Of a stretch of DNA of 64,000 nt, positions 28,498 to 37,124 are shown piece by piece (position 1 is the stretch's first letter; each line of letters starts with the position of its first letter). Where the stretch lies: positions 682,001 to 746,000 of the forward strand of contig NZ_CP018863.1 of assembly GCF_002849715.1 (NCBI RefSeq), in the 5' to 3' direction. The notes beneath the pieces were generated by a model that ran no database searches, was not told where the DNA came from, and worked only from the letters and a program-made list of their open reading frames with translations. The stretch comes from Arthrobacter crystallopoietes. GTDB taxonomy: Bacteria > Actinomycetota > Actinomycetes > Actinomycetales > Micrococcaceae. A program made the position numbers and the translations under genes.

Positions 28498-30143
28498 GCC
28501 CGATCCGCCTCTTCGGCCACGGGTCCGGCCGCAGCGGTGCCCGTAGCCGTGCCCGTTGCGGGGCCGCCTGCCGTGGCCGCGTGGGTTCCCGCGCCTGCAG
28601 CCGTGCCGGTGCCCGTAGCCGCATCTGTGATTGCGGCTTTGGCCGGGGCCTCGGCTGTACCCGCACCCGCGCCGGTACCGCGGATGCGCCGCACTACCGC
28701 CGTCGTCGAATGTTCGGAGACATAGTCCAGGATGCTCACCTGTCCCCCGTACGCTTCGACCGCGGGCGTTTCCTCCAGCATCTGCGGCGAATAGTCCCCG
28801 CCCTTGGCATAGATGTCCGGTTTGACGGCCTCGATCAGCGGGATGGGGGTGTCCGTGTCGAACACGGTGACATAGTCCACGCAGCTGAGCGCCGCGATGA
28901 TGCCCGCGCGGTCCCCCACCGGATTGATCGGCCGGTCCGGGCCCTTGAGCCGGCGGGCGGATTCGTCGCTGTTCAGCGCGACCACGAGCACGTCGCCGAG
29001 CTGTTTGGCCTGGTTCAGGTAGCGCGTGTGTCCGCGGTGCAGCACGTCGAAGCAGCCGTTGGTCAGCACGATCCGCCGCCCCGCTGCCCGTTCGTCGCCG
29101 AGCCGCCGGGCCAGTTCCGCCGCGTCCAGCGCGGTGTCGCTGAAGCTGCCCAGGTGTCCGGCCAGATCCGCCGTAGTACAGACCGAAGTGCCGGGGCGGT
29201 GGACAACGACGTCGGCAGCGGCCTGCGCAAGATCCAGACAGGTGGTCAGCTGCAGGCCTGCCGCCCGCGCGAGCGTCAGGCAAGCGACAAAGGTGTCCCC
29301 CGCGCCGGATGCCTGCTTTTCGGTAACGGGACGCGCCCACGTGCGGTGCGTGCCGCCGTCGTTGTTGAGCAAAACGGTCCCGTCCCGGTCCAGGGTAACG
29401 ACGGCGGAGCGGGCACCTGCCGCTTCGAGCAACTGCCCGCCGCTCGCGGCGACCAGCCCCGCCCGGTCCGAGTCCGGTTCGAAGGCGATGCCGAGGAGCC
29501 CGGCGGCCTCGCCCGCATTGGGCGTGACCAGATCCGGCTGCACCTGCGCCCAGGGCCGCGGATCATGCGCGTCTACCACCGTCAGGCGGTCGCCGCGGTG
29601 GGCCGCCAGGGTTTCGCGCACCGCGCCGCCGAGGGCTCCGGAGCCGTAGTCGCAGACCACCACAGCGGCACTGGCCAGCAGCGCCTGCGGCACCGCGGCG
29701 GCGAGCTGTTCCACGGCGTCCGCCGGCATCCGCTGCGTCTGTTCGTCCATCCGCAGCATGATCTGGTCCCCGCCGATCACGCGGTACTTGGTGGTCGTGA
29801 CGACCTGAGGATGCTCGATGAGACCGGAGACGTCCACGCCGGCGCCGGCCAGCAGTTCGCGCAGGCGGCCTCCGGCCTCGTCGCTGCCGGTGAGCCCGAG
29901 GATCCGCACCCGCGCACCGAGCGCGGCAAGGTTCATGGCGGTGTTGGCGGCGCCGCCGGGGGCATACTCGCGCCGGGCCATGTCCACCACGGGAGCCGGC
30001 GCCTCGCGGCAGAAGCGCTCGATCCGGCCGGTGAACCAGCCGTCCAGCATCACGTCGCCGAGCACGGTGATCTGCGGGGCGGCCTCTGCCAAGCGCTGCG
30101 GCAGCCAGTCCGCGAGTCCGGAAATGCCTTCCAGCGAGCTCAT
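28494..30143 (-). CDS. Bifunctional heptose kinase/nucleotidyltransferase, HldE-like (copy 1)
   Basis: A 549-residue fusion. Residues 20-325 are a PfkB-family sugar kinase (VLGDVMLDGWFTGRIERF, GGAANTAMNLAALGARV, catalytic ASGAGDTF) and residues 355-490 a nucleotidyltransferase with LTNGCFDVLHRGHTRYLNQA and RRLKGPDRPINP. In HldE the kinase makes heptose-1,7-bisphosphate and the transferase makes ADP-heptose after GmhB. A tail of about 55 residues made almost wholly of Ala, Gly and Thr (GTGTAAGAGTHAATAG) is unusual. ATGA overlaps join it to the aldehyde dehydrogenase and GT2 genes. The sugar may be D,D-heptose; not proven. Confidence 0.9.
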   Translation of the reverse strand: MSSLEGISGLADWLPQRLAEAAPQITVLGDVMLDGWFTGRIERFCREAPAPVVDMARREYAPGGAANTAMNLAALGARVRILGLTGSDEAGGRLRELLAGAGVDVSGLIEHPQVVTTTKYRVIGGDQIMLRMDEQTQRMPADAVEQLAAAVPQALLASAAVVVCDYGSGALGGAVRETLAAHRGDRLTVVDAHDPRPWAQVQPDLVTPNAGEAAGLLGIAFEPDSDRAGLVAASGGQLLEAAGARSAVVTLDRDGTVLLNNDGGTHRTWARPVTEKQASGAGDTFVACLTLARAAGLQLTTCLDLAQAAADVVVHRPGTSVCTTADLAGHLGSFSDTALDAAELARRLGDERAAGRRIVLTNGCFDVLHRGHTRYLNQAKQLGDVLVVALNSDESARRLKGPDRPINPVGDRAGIIAALSCVDYVTVFDTDTPIPLIEAVKPDIYAKGGDYSPQMLEETPAVEAYGGQVSILDYVSEHSTTAVVRRIRGTGAGAGTAEAPAKAAITDAATGTGTAAGAGTHAATAGGPATGTATGTAAAGPVAEEADRA

Positions 30144-31555
30144 CGCCTCACCCCACCCGGCAGGCCGACATGGACCACCTTGACCTGGGTGAATTCGTCC
30201 AGCAGTTCCGGACCGTAGCCGAAACCGTGGCCACTGTCCTTGCGCGGCTGGGCCGAGCCACCCGGAGCGCCGCCGAAGACGGCGTTGATCTTGACCGTGC
30301 CGACCGGCAGCGCTGCCACCGCCTGCTGGGCATGCGCCATGTCGGCCGTCAGGACGGTGGCGGCCAGGCCATACCGTCCGGCGGCCGCGAGCTGCAGCCC
30401 GTCCTCGAAACTGTCCACCACCGTCACCGGTGCCACCGGCCCGAAGGTCTCCTCGGTCATGATGGTCATGTCCTCGGTGCAGCCGAGCAGCACGGTGGCC
30501 GGGTAGTGCGCGCCCGGCCCCTCGGGCGGTTCACCGCCTTCCGTGGCCTTCGCACCGGCGGCCACTGCCTGGGCAACCTGGGCATGGACTTCATCGCGCA
30601 GCCTGGTATCCACCAGCGGCGCAAACTGCTGGCTGGTGTTGCGTCTGCGGGCCTCCTCGGCGAGCGCGTTGCAGAAGGCGTCGGCGATGTCGCGGTGCAC
30701 GTAGATCCGTTCCACCGAGGTGCAGATCTGGCCGCTGTTGGCGAACGCCCCGATCGCCGCCTGCTCCGCCGCCCACTCCGGGTCCACGCCGGCGTCCACC
30801 AGCAGCGGGTCGTTGCCGCCGTTTTCGCGGATGACATGCGCTCCGGTCAGCGCCGCCGCCTGCGCGATCCTCGTCCCGGTGGCACTGGAGCCGACATGGG
30901 CGAAAACGTCAACGCCGGGATGGCTGGTCAGCGCCGAGCCCACCTGTGGTCCGCCGTTGAGCGTGATCAGGACATCCGGCGGCAGCACCGCGGCCAGCAC
31001 CTCCCCGAGTGCCGCGCCCAGGTGCGGGCAGCGCTCGCTCGGCTTGTGCACCACAGTGTTGCCGGTGACCAGGGCGGCGCCCAGCAGGCCCGCGGCGACG
31101 GCGACCGGATCGTTCCACGGGGTCAGCAGGACCGCGACGCCGCGCGGTTCGGCCACGGTGTAGTCGGCGGCCATTTTCGAACCGCGCAGGCTCAGCCCGC
31201 GGTGCACCGGGGCCAGTTCCGCGTACTGCCGCAGCGTTGCCGCGCCGGCTTTGACACCTTCCAGGGCTTCGGCTTCCGGCCGGCCGGTTTCGCGCGCGTT
31301 CAGCTGCGCCAGCCGTTCGGCGTTGTCGTTCAGCGCGGCAGCAGCCGCGTGCAGCAGTTCGCCGCGGGCCGCCGGGTCCACGCCTGCCCAGCCCTGCTGC
31401 GCGGCGCGGGCTGCGGCAACCGCCTGGTCCACGTCCGCGGGGCCGGCCTGCGGCACGCTGCCCACCAAGCTCCCGTCGCGCGGATCGTGAATGGTGATGG
31501 CCGCGTCGGCTGCTGCTTTTTCCTGCTGCAGTACTGTCTCGGAACCGGTTGTCAT
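30140..31555 (-). CDS. Aldehyde dehydrogenase family protein in glycan operon
   Basis: A 471-residue NAD(P)-dependent aldehyde dehydrogenase. The nucleophile is in FANSGQICTSVERIYVHRD, the general-base Glu in VIRENGGNDPLLVD (Asn replaces the usual Leu), and LLTPWNDPVAVAAGL and TEETFGPVAPV are typical. AAAAGGAGCGAT sets the start at 31555; the frame continues to 32452 only as the shadow of an opposite gene. It leads a three-gene operon with hldE1 and GT2. Its substrate could be a sugar aldehyde or a glycan precursor, but nothing in the sequence proves it. Confidence 0.92.
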   Translation of the reverse strand: MTTGSETVLQQEKAAADAAITIHDPRDGSLVGSVPQAGPADVDQAVAAARAAQQGWAGVDPAARGELLHAAAAALNDNAERLAQLNARETGRPEAEALEGVKAGAATLRQYAELAPVHRGLSLRGSKMAADYTVAEPRGVAVLLTPWNDPVAVAAGLLGAALVTGNTVVHKPSERCPHLGAALGEVLAAVLPPDVLITLNGGPQVGSALTSHPGVDVFAHVGSSATGTRIAQAAALTGAHVIRENGGNDPLLVDAGVDPEWAAEQAAIGAFANSGQICTSVERIYVHRDIADAFCNALAEEARRRNTSQQFAPLVDTRLRDEVHAQVAQAVAAGAKATEGGEPPEGPGAHYPATVLLGCTEDMTIMTEETFGPVAPVTVVDSFEDGLQLAAAGRYGLAATVLTADMAHAQQAVAALPVGTVKINAVFGGAPGGSAQPRKDSGHGFGYGPELLDEFTQVKVVHVGLPGGVRR

Positions 31556-31759
31556 ATCGCTCCTTTTCCAGATCGGCCCGGCCGCACACCAAAGTGCCGG
31601 CCGGACAAAGCGTTCTGCTTCACTCCGTACCCCGTTGCCTGCCCATTCAGACACGGAGGATCCAACCTCTTTGAAGCACTGGTCAGCGGCGCGGAAGCGC
31701 TTTAGTGTGAAGCTCAGAACAGCTACTGCCGCTGCCCGCCGGCGAAGATGGAGGTACAC
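31556..31759. promoter_or_regulatory. Divergent promoter region inside the heptose cluster
   Basis: A 204-bp region between the divergent aldehyde dehydrogenase and GT9 genes. It must hold the promoters of both units. No clear operator; GGAGGTACAC at its right end is the GT9 ribosome site. I could not place -35/-10 boxes reliably. Confidence 0.4.
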
Positions 31760-32959
31760 ATGGAACAGGAAATCGACGTCGACGAGGTGGCCACCGGCGG
31801 AGCGGACTTCGGCGGCGAGCGGCTCGATGCAACGGCGGGGCAGGGCCTCGTCGGCCCGCTGCTGGGACGGTTCGAGGATGTCAAGAAGATTGCGGTGCTG
31901 CGCGGCGGCGGGCTCGGCGACCTGATGTTCGCCGTGCCGGCCATGCAGTCGCTGGCCGCGGCGTATCCGGAAGCAACCATCACGCTGCTCGGGGCGCCGC
32001 TGCATGCCGCGCTGCTGGGCGGCCGGCCGGGTCCGGTGGACCGGGTGGAGGTGCTGCCCTATGCGGAGGGCGTGCGGCCGGGACCCGAGGATCCCGCGGT
32101 GGTGGAAGAGTTCCTGGCCCGGATGCGGGCAGAGCGCTTCGATCTCGCCGTCCAACTGCACGGCGGCGGGCGCTTTTCCAACCCGTTCCTGCTCCGGCTT
32201 GAAGCCCGGCACACCGTGGGCACCCGGACCGAGGACGCCGCGGCGCTGGAACGGACCGTCCCGTACCTCTATTACCAGCACGAAGTGCTCCGCGCGCTCG
32301 AAGTGGTGGGTCTGGCCGGCGCGGCGCCGGTGGCCCTGCAGCCCCAGCTGGCGGTCCTGCCCGAGGAAGAGGCGGCAGCTGCCGGCCTGCTGGACGCCGG
32401 CCGGCCCTCCCTGGTGACCATCCACCCCGGTGCCTCCGACCAGCGGCGGCAATGGCCGCCGTCGTACTTTGCGCAGGTCGCCGCCTGGGCGGCGCAGGAT
32501 GGCTGCCAGGTCCTCCTGGTCGGGGGCCCGGAGGATGTGGATTTGGCAGACAACGTGGTTTCCCAGGCGCAGGAATTAATGCACGACGCCGGCAGCATCC
32601 GTTCCGTGGCCGGGCAGTTGGGGCTCGGGGAACTGGCCGCGTTGCTGCGCGCGAGCGACGTCATGCTCGGAAACGACAGCGGACCGCGGCATCTGGCCCA
32701 GGCCGTGGGCACGCCCACCGTCGGGATCTACTGGGCCGGGAACCTGATTATGGCCGGCGCGCTGGGACGGACCGTGCACCGGGTCCACATGTCCTGGATG
32801 ACGCACTGCCCGGTCTGCGGATCCGATCTGACGCAGGTCGGCTGGACCGCCGAGCGCTGCGAACACGAGTTTCCGCTGACCGAGCAGATACGCCCCGAAG
32901 ACGTCTACTCGGACGTCCGCCAGCTTAGGGCCACGAGTCTTCTTCTTCGTGGCAAATAA
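31760..32959 (+). CDS. Family 9 glycosyltransferase (heptosyltransferase type) with Cys cluster
   Basis: A 399-residue GT-B enzyme. The N-terminal half has KKIAVLRGGGLGDLMFAVPA and the C-terminal half LVTIHPGASDQRRQWPP and MLGNDSGPRHLAQAVGTPTVGIYW, the donor-binding hallmark of ADP-heptose transferases. Near the C-terminus are Cys pairs CPVCGSD and RCEHEF that could bind zinc, uncommon in the family. The ATG at 31760 follows GGAGGTACAC. It is divergent from the aldehyde dehydrogenase and overlaps the tail of the SDR gene by 35 bases on the other strand. Confidence 0.92.
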   Translation: MEQEIDVDEVATGGADFGGERLDATAGQGLVGPLLGRFEDVKKIAVLRGGGLGDLMFAVPAMQSLAAAYPEATITLLGAPLHAALLGGRPGPVDRVEVLPYAEGVRPGPEDPAVVEEFLARMRAERFDLAVQLHGGGRFSNPFLLRLEARHTVGTRTEDAAALERTVPYLYYQHEVLRALEVVGLAGAAPVALQPQLAVLPEEEAAAAGLLDAGRPSLVTIHPGASDQRRQWPPSYFAQVAAWAAQDGCQVLLVGGPEDVDLADNVVSQAQELMHDAGSIRSVAGQLGLGELAALLRASDVMLGNDSGPRHLAQAVGTPTVGIYWAGNLIMAGALGRTVHRVHMSWMTHCPVCGSDLTQVGWTAERCEHEFPLTEQIRPEDVYSDVRQLRATSLLLRGK

Positions 32960-33644
32960 CCATCTCGCGCACCTCGCAGCCCTTCGGCTGTGAGAGTGCG
33001 AACAGGATGGCCTCGGCCACCCGCTCAGGATCGTTGAGCCGGGAATCGTCCTGCGGCTTATACTGCTCCGTCCGGTCGTCGAAGAACCGGGTCTTCATGC
33101 CGGCCGGAATCATGGTGGTGACGCCGATCTGCCCGCGGGTCTCCGCCGCGAGCGCGCGGCTGAAGCCGACGACGCCGAACTTGGAGGCGCAGTAGGCGGT
33201 TGCGTCGGATACAGCCTTGATGCCCAGCGACGAAGCGACTGTGATGACCCGCCCGTGCGAAGCCGTCAGGTAAGGCAGTGCGGCGCGGACCACCGAGACC
33301 GTGCCCATCAGGTTCACGCCGATCACCTTGTCCCATTCGTCCGCCGGGACGTCTTCCAGCCGGCCGCAGCGGTCGATACCTGCCGCGGTGACCACGGCGT
33401 CCAGCCCGTCCAGAGTTTCCGCCGCCTGCTGCACCGCCGCGGTGACGGCCTCGCGGTCGGAGACATCGACTTCCAGGCACTTCACGCCGGAGACACGGCT
33501 GACGTCACGGTCCAGCACCACCGGGGTGCCGCCGGCCTCGCGGACCGCTTCGACGACAGCGGCGCCGAGGCCGGAGCCGCCGCCGGTGACCAGAACTCGA
33601 CCGGGATTGTAGGGGGTCGTAGGCGTGGATCCTGCTGATTTCAT
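32925..33644 (-). CDS. SDR family oxidoreductase of the glycan operon
   Basis: A 239-residue classical short-chain dehydrogenase: VLVTGGGSGLGAAVVEAV, a partially altered NNAG motif (VVTAAGIDR), catalytic Ser in VASSLGIKAV, and YCASK. It is too short and of the wrong type to be HldD, the extended-SDR epimerase of ADP-heptose. It is the last gene of the seven-gene minus-strand operon, 35 bp after hldE2, with AGGAGGAACAG before the ATG. It may modify a sugar or an unrelated metabolite. Its end overlaps the end of the convergent GT9 gene. Confidence 0.9.
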   Translation of the reverse strand: MKSAGSTPTTPYNPGRVLVTGGGSGLGAAVVEAVREAGGTPVVLDRDVSRVSGVKCLEVDVSDREAVTAAVQQAAETLDGLDAVVTAAGIDRCGRLEDVPADEWDKVIGVNLMGTVSVVRAALPYLTASHGRVITVASSLGIKAVSDATAYCASKFGVVGFSRALAAETRGQIGVTTMIPAGMKTRFFDDRTEQYKPQDDSRLNDPERVAEAILFALSQPKGCEVREMVICHEEEDSWP

Positions 33645-33679
33645 CTGTTCCTCCTAATGGACGTGGATGGTCTTGTTGG

Positions 33680-35059
33680 CTAGCCGACCTTGGCCAGCGC
33701 GGCGGCCAGCCGGGTGGTGGAGCGGGCCGGATGGTAGGGAACCGTCACGGCCCGTCCGCCCCAGGTCTGCAGCAGCGCGGCTTCGGGCAACTGGTCCGCC
33801 GTGTAGTCCCCGCCCTTGACCCAAAGGTCCGGCCGCAGCTGTTCCAGTGCCGCCTCCGGCGTCTGCTCGTCGAAGACCAGCACCGCGTCCACGCACTCCA
33901 GCGAGAGCAGCAGTTCGGCGCGGTCCTGCTGGCCCATGATGGGGCGGTCTTCGCCTTTGAGCCGCGTAACCGAGGCGTCGGAGTTGAGACAGACGATCAG
34001 GCAGTCGCCCAGTCCGCGGGCCGCGGCCAGCGTCCGGGCGTGGCCGGCGTGCAGCAGGTCAAAGCAGCCGCCGGTCGCCACCACGGTGCCGCCGGCTTCC
34101 CGGGTCTGCCGGGCCACCCGCAGCGCATCCACGCCGCCGCCGTGCAGCTGTTCCGGCGCGGCTTCTTCGCGCAGGCTGGCCACCCCGCCGGCGGCGAGGA
34201 ATGCGGCCGCTTGTTGCACGGCGCCTTCGGCCGCGGCCTGCAGCGGCTGCCCGCCCATCAGCCCGACGGCGAGCGCGCCGGCAAAGCGGTCACCGGCGCC
34301 GCAGGGGTCCCCCGCCTGCACCTTGGGTGCCGGGATGACCTGCGGCAGGCCGTCATCGGCCAGGACCAGCGCGCCGGCGCCGCCGAGCGTGACGATCACC
34401 GAGCCGCACTGCCAGGCACGGCGCAGTTCCTCCGCGGCCAAGGCAGCTTCGCGCGCACCGCCGTCCTGCTTCGCGGAAAGCCCGGCTGCCCGGATCGACT
34501 CCGGCAGGTTGGGCGTGACCGCGGTGACGCCGGGTACCGGAATGCTTCCGGAAGGATGCGGGTCCCAGACCACGGGTATCCTGCCGGCCAGTTCCTGCAG
34601 GAGTCCGCGCAGCCGTATATTCGCGGCCAGACCCCGCCCATAATCCGCCACGACTACGGCGTCGGCCTGTTCGAGGGCGGCGAGCATAGCGTCGGTCACG
34701 CCGGGGATCTTCACCTCGCCGCACCCCTCGTCGAACCGGACAACGCACTGGCCGGCGGCCCGGATCCGGGTCTTCACCGGCGTGGGCACACCGGAGGGAC
34801 CGGCAATGACTTCTATCCCTTCGAGGGCGCCGCGCAGCTGACCGGAGGCGCCGTCGTCGGACAGCACGGTGACCAGCCGGACGGCATGCCCGTCGCGCTC
34901 CAGCATCCGCGCCACCAGCCCGGCGCCGCCGGCCCGGTAGTCCGTCTCCGCCACATCCACCACCGGCACCGGCGCATCCGGGGAAAGCCTGCTGGCGTCG
35001 CCGTGCACATCGGCGTCGAGCAGCACATCGCCCACCACCACAATGTTCTTCGGGCTCAT
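33680..35059 (-). CDS. Bifunctional heptose kinase/nucleotidyltransferase, HldE-like (copy 2)
   Basis: A 459-residue fusion with the same order as copy 1. The PfkB kinase has VVGDVLLDADVHGDASRL, PDAPVPVVDV and catalytic DPCGAGDRF; the nucleotidyltransferase has TGGCFDLLHAGHARTLAAAR and TRLKGEDRPIMG. The kinase half departs more from HldE (AGGAGLVARML where copy 1 has GGAANTAMNL), so its specificity may differ. The size equals classical HldE. It starts with an ATGA overlap on gmhA. Presence next to gmhA and gmhB argues for nucleotide-heptose synthesis. Confidence 0.9.
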   Translation of the reverse strand: MSPKNIVVVGDVLLDADVHGDASRLSPDAPVPVVDVAETDYRAGGAGLVARMLERDGHAVRLVTVLSDDGASGQLRGALEGIEVIAGPSGVPTPVKTRIRAAGQCVVRFDEGCGEVKIPGVTDAMLAALEQADAVVVADYGRGLAANIRLRGLLQELAGRIPVVWDPHPSGSIPVPGVTAVTPNLPESIRAAGLSAKQDGGAREAALAAEELRRAWQCGSVIVTLGGAGALVLADDGLPQVIPAPKVQAGDPCGAGDRFAGALAVGLMGGQPLQAAAEGAVQQAAAFLAAGGVASLREEAAPEQLHGGGVDALRVARQTREAGGTVVATGGCFDLLHAGHARTLAAARGLGDCLIVCLNSDASVTRLKGEDRPIMGQQDRAELLLSLECVDAVLVFDEQTPEAALEQLRPDLWVKGGDYTADQLPEAALLQTWGGRAVTVPYHPARSTTRLAAALAKVG

Positions 35060-35865
35060 GGACGCCCCCTTCTATCCGTACTGCGCGGACTGGCCGTGCG
35101 GCCCGAGCCTGCCGGGATCGTTCCGGCCGCGGCTTCGGCCGCCCGGCGGCGGGACACCTCGGCGTCGAACGCCCGGCAGATGGCATGCAGGGCCATCAGG
35201 TGGCCCTCCTGCACATTGGCCGGCAGCGCATCGATGGCGATGTAGTCGTCGCAGATCCTGGTCAGCGGGTTCGGGGCGCTGCCGGTCAGCGCCCAGGTGG
35301 TCACGCCCAGGCTGCGGGCGGCCTCCACGGCGTTGAGCAGGTTGGCGCTCTTGCCGCTGGTGGTCAGCAGGACCAGCACGTCCCCCTCGCGCCCGTGGCC
35401 CCGGACCTGCCGGGCGAACAGCTGGTCGAAGCCGTAGTCGTTGCCGATGGCGGTCACGGCGGAGGTCTCCGCATGCAGCGAGATGGCCGAGAACGCCTCC
35501 CGCTCGCCGTCGAACCGGCCCACCAGCTCTGCCGTTAGGTGCTGTGCCTCCGCGGCGGATCCGCCGTTGCCGGCCGCCAGCAGCCGTTGCCCGCCGAGCA
35601 GCCGGTCCGCCAGGTCGATGCCCCAGGCCGCGAGCTGCGGCGCCTGGCTGCGCAGCGAATCGACGGCCGGAGCCACCTGCCCCAAATGCGCCAGCACCGC
35701 GTCCAGGCCCTCAACCGTTTCCTCGCCGGCGCCGTCCTGGCGCCCGGGGCCGGGAACAGTGGAAGGCACGACGGCGGGACTCGGCACCGGGACAAGGGCG
35801 GGCCCCTGCGGCCGGACGTAGGTTTCCGGCTCCGTCTGGGTGGTGGTGATCGATACTGGTCTCAC
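35056..35865 (-). CDS. gmhA: SIS-domain sedoheptulose-7-phosphate isomerase-like
   Basis: A 269-residue protein from the GTG at 35865 (AAGGGGAAGCACT upstream). About 60 Pro/Thr-rich residues precede the SIS domain. The phosphosugar isomerase core has [37 protein letters not shown] and [15 protein letters not shown], as in GmhA, which converts sedoheptulose-7-phosphate to D-glycero-D-manno-heptose-7-phosphate; catalytic Glu/His positions (AEAQH and [10 protein letters not shown]) are kept. GTGA and ATGA overlaps couple it to the GT4 gene before and hldE2 after. A DiaA-type role is less likely in this context. Confidence 0.9.
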   Translation of the reverse strand: MRPVSITTTQTEPETYVRPQGPALVPVPSPAVVPSTVPGPGRQDGAGEETVEGLDAVLAHLGQVAPAVDSLRSQAPQLAAWGIDLADRLLGGQRLLAAGNGGSAAEAQHLTAELVGRFDGEREAFSAISLHAETSAVTAIGNDYGFDQLFARQVRGHGREGDVLVLLTTSGKSANLLNAVEAARSLGVTTWALTGSAPNPLTRICDDYIAIDALPANVQEGHLMALHAICRAFDAEVSRRRAAEAAAGTIPAGSGRTASPRSTDRRGRP

Positions 35866-37124
35866 AGTGCTTCCCCTTCCAGCTGGCGCAGCGCCCCGCT
35901 CAGGGCACCGGAGTTCCGGGCCAGGTTGTAGGCCTTTTCGGTATCGGCGGCCACGCGGTCCCAGGAGTAACGGGTGCGGACCCGTTTCCGGCCGGCCCGG
36001 CCCAGCTCCTGGGCCAGTTGCGGATCCCGCAGCAGCTCCGCCAGTGCGCAGGCCACCGCTTCGGGGTCCTTCGGCGGCACCTGCAGACCGGTCTTGCGGT
36101 CCACCACCGTGTCGATCAGACCGCCCACGGAAGCGGCGACCACCGGAACGCCGCAGGCCATGGCTTCCAGCGGCACAATGCCGAACGGTTCGTACCACGG
36201 CACGCAAACGACGGCGTCGGCGCTGCGCAGCACGGTGGGGATCTTGTCCTGCGGGATCTGGCCGCGCAGCACCACCTGGTCCGCGACACCGAGCTCGCCG
36301 GCCAGCTCCATCAAACGCCGCGCTTCGGGGTCCCCTCCCAGCCCGTCCGGTCCGGAAGCTCCGCCGACCACCAGCAGTTCGACGTCGTCAATCCCCTGGT
36401 CTTTCAGCAGCCGCAACGCGCGGACCACCAGGTCAACACCCTTGCGCGGCACCAGCCGGCCCACGCTCATGATCCGGTGGCGGCGGCCACGCGGCTCGAC
36501 CTCGCCGGTGGCCCCGAACAGCTCCAGATCCACGCCGCAGGGGGCAATGGAGATGTTGCTCCGGGGCACGCCCATGGCGGTCAGCTCGAAAACCTCGTCG
36601 GAGCAGGTGGCGATGATGCGGTCCACGTTGCGTCCCACGGAGGGCTCCAGCCACGCGCGCTGGGCGGGGCTGGTGTCCTGCACGCCCTGGTGCCGGCGCT
36701 TGACCGTGCCGAGGGCGTGGAAAGTCTGCAGCACGGGCACCGGGTAACCGGAACCGTAGTTGCGCCGGGCGGCGTCGAGGGCGGCGACGCCGGACATCCA
36801 GAAATGGCCGTGGACGATATCCGGCGGGTTGCAGTCCCAGTCCGCGGAGATTCCGTCCGCCAGCTGGCCCATGAACGGCAGCAGCTCGTCCTTGGACACC
36901 GGCTCGGGCGGCCCGGCGTCAATATGGACCACTTCCACGCCGGGCCGCATCCGCACGCGTGTGGGCAGGGCGCCATTGTCCCGCCGGGTATAAACGGTGA
37001 CGGAGTGCCCGCGCTTGGCCAGGGAGGCCGAAAGGGCGGCGACGTGCACGTTCTGGCCGCCGGCGTCCACTCCTCCCAGTACGGCCAGCGGGCTGGCGTG
37101 TTCGGAAACCATGGAAATCCTCAC
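35862..37124 (-). CDS. Family 4 glycosyltransferase
   Basis: A 420-residue GT-B enzyme of the GT4 type: [20 protein letters not shown] at the N-terminus (as in sucrose-phosphate-synthase-like and MshA-like enzymes), [20 protein letters not shown] in the donor domain, and the E-x7-E motif in [16 protein letters not shown]. It begins with GTG at 37124 (AGAGGAGAGCT upstream), four bases overlapping the preceding glycosyltransferase. It is cytosolic and likely transfers a hexose from a nucleotide sugar to the cluster's glycan; acceptor unknown. Confidence 0.93.
   Translation of the reverse strand: MRISMVSEHASPLAVLGGVDAGGQNVHVAALSASLAKRGHSVTVYTRRDNGALPTRVRMRPGVEVVHIDAGPPEPVSKDELLPFMGQLADGISADWDCNPPDIVHGHFWMSGVAALDAARRNYGSGYPVPVLQTFHALGTVKRRHQGVQDTSPAQRAWLEPSVGRNVDRIIATCSDEVFELTAMGVPRSNISIAPCGVDLELFGATGEVEPRGRRHRIMSVGRLVPRKGVDLVVRALRLLKDQGIDDVELLVVGGASGPDGLGGDPEARRLMELAGELGVADQVVLRGQIPQDKIPTVLRSADAVVCVPWYEPFGIVPLEAMACGVPVVAASVGGLIDTVVDRKTGLQVPPKDPEAVACALAELLRDPQLAQELGRAGRKRVRTRYSWDRVAADTEKAYNLARNSGALSGALRQLEGEAL

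Noticed and set aside
27637..29340. 567-codon ORF containing the GT2
   Set aside because: The N-terminal half is an Arg/Gly-rich shadow of hldE copy 1; GT2 begins with an ATGA overlap at 28497.
30140..32452. 770-codon ORF containing the aldehyde dehydrogenase
   Set aside because: Its first 299 codons are the complement of the GT9 gene; the dehydrogenase start is fixed at 31555 by AAAAGGAGCGAT.
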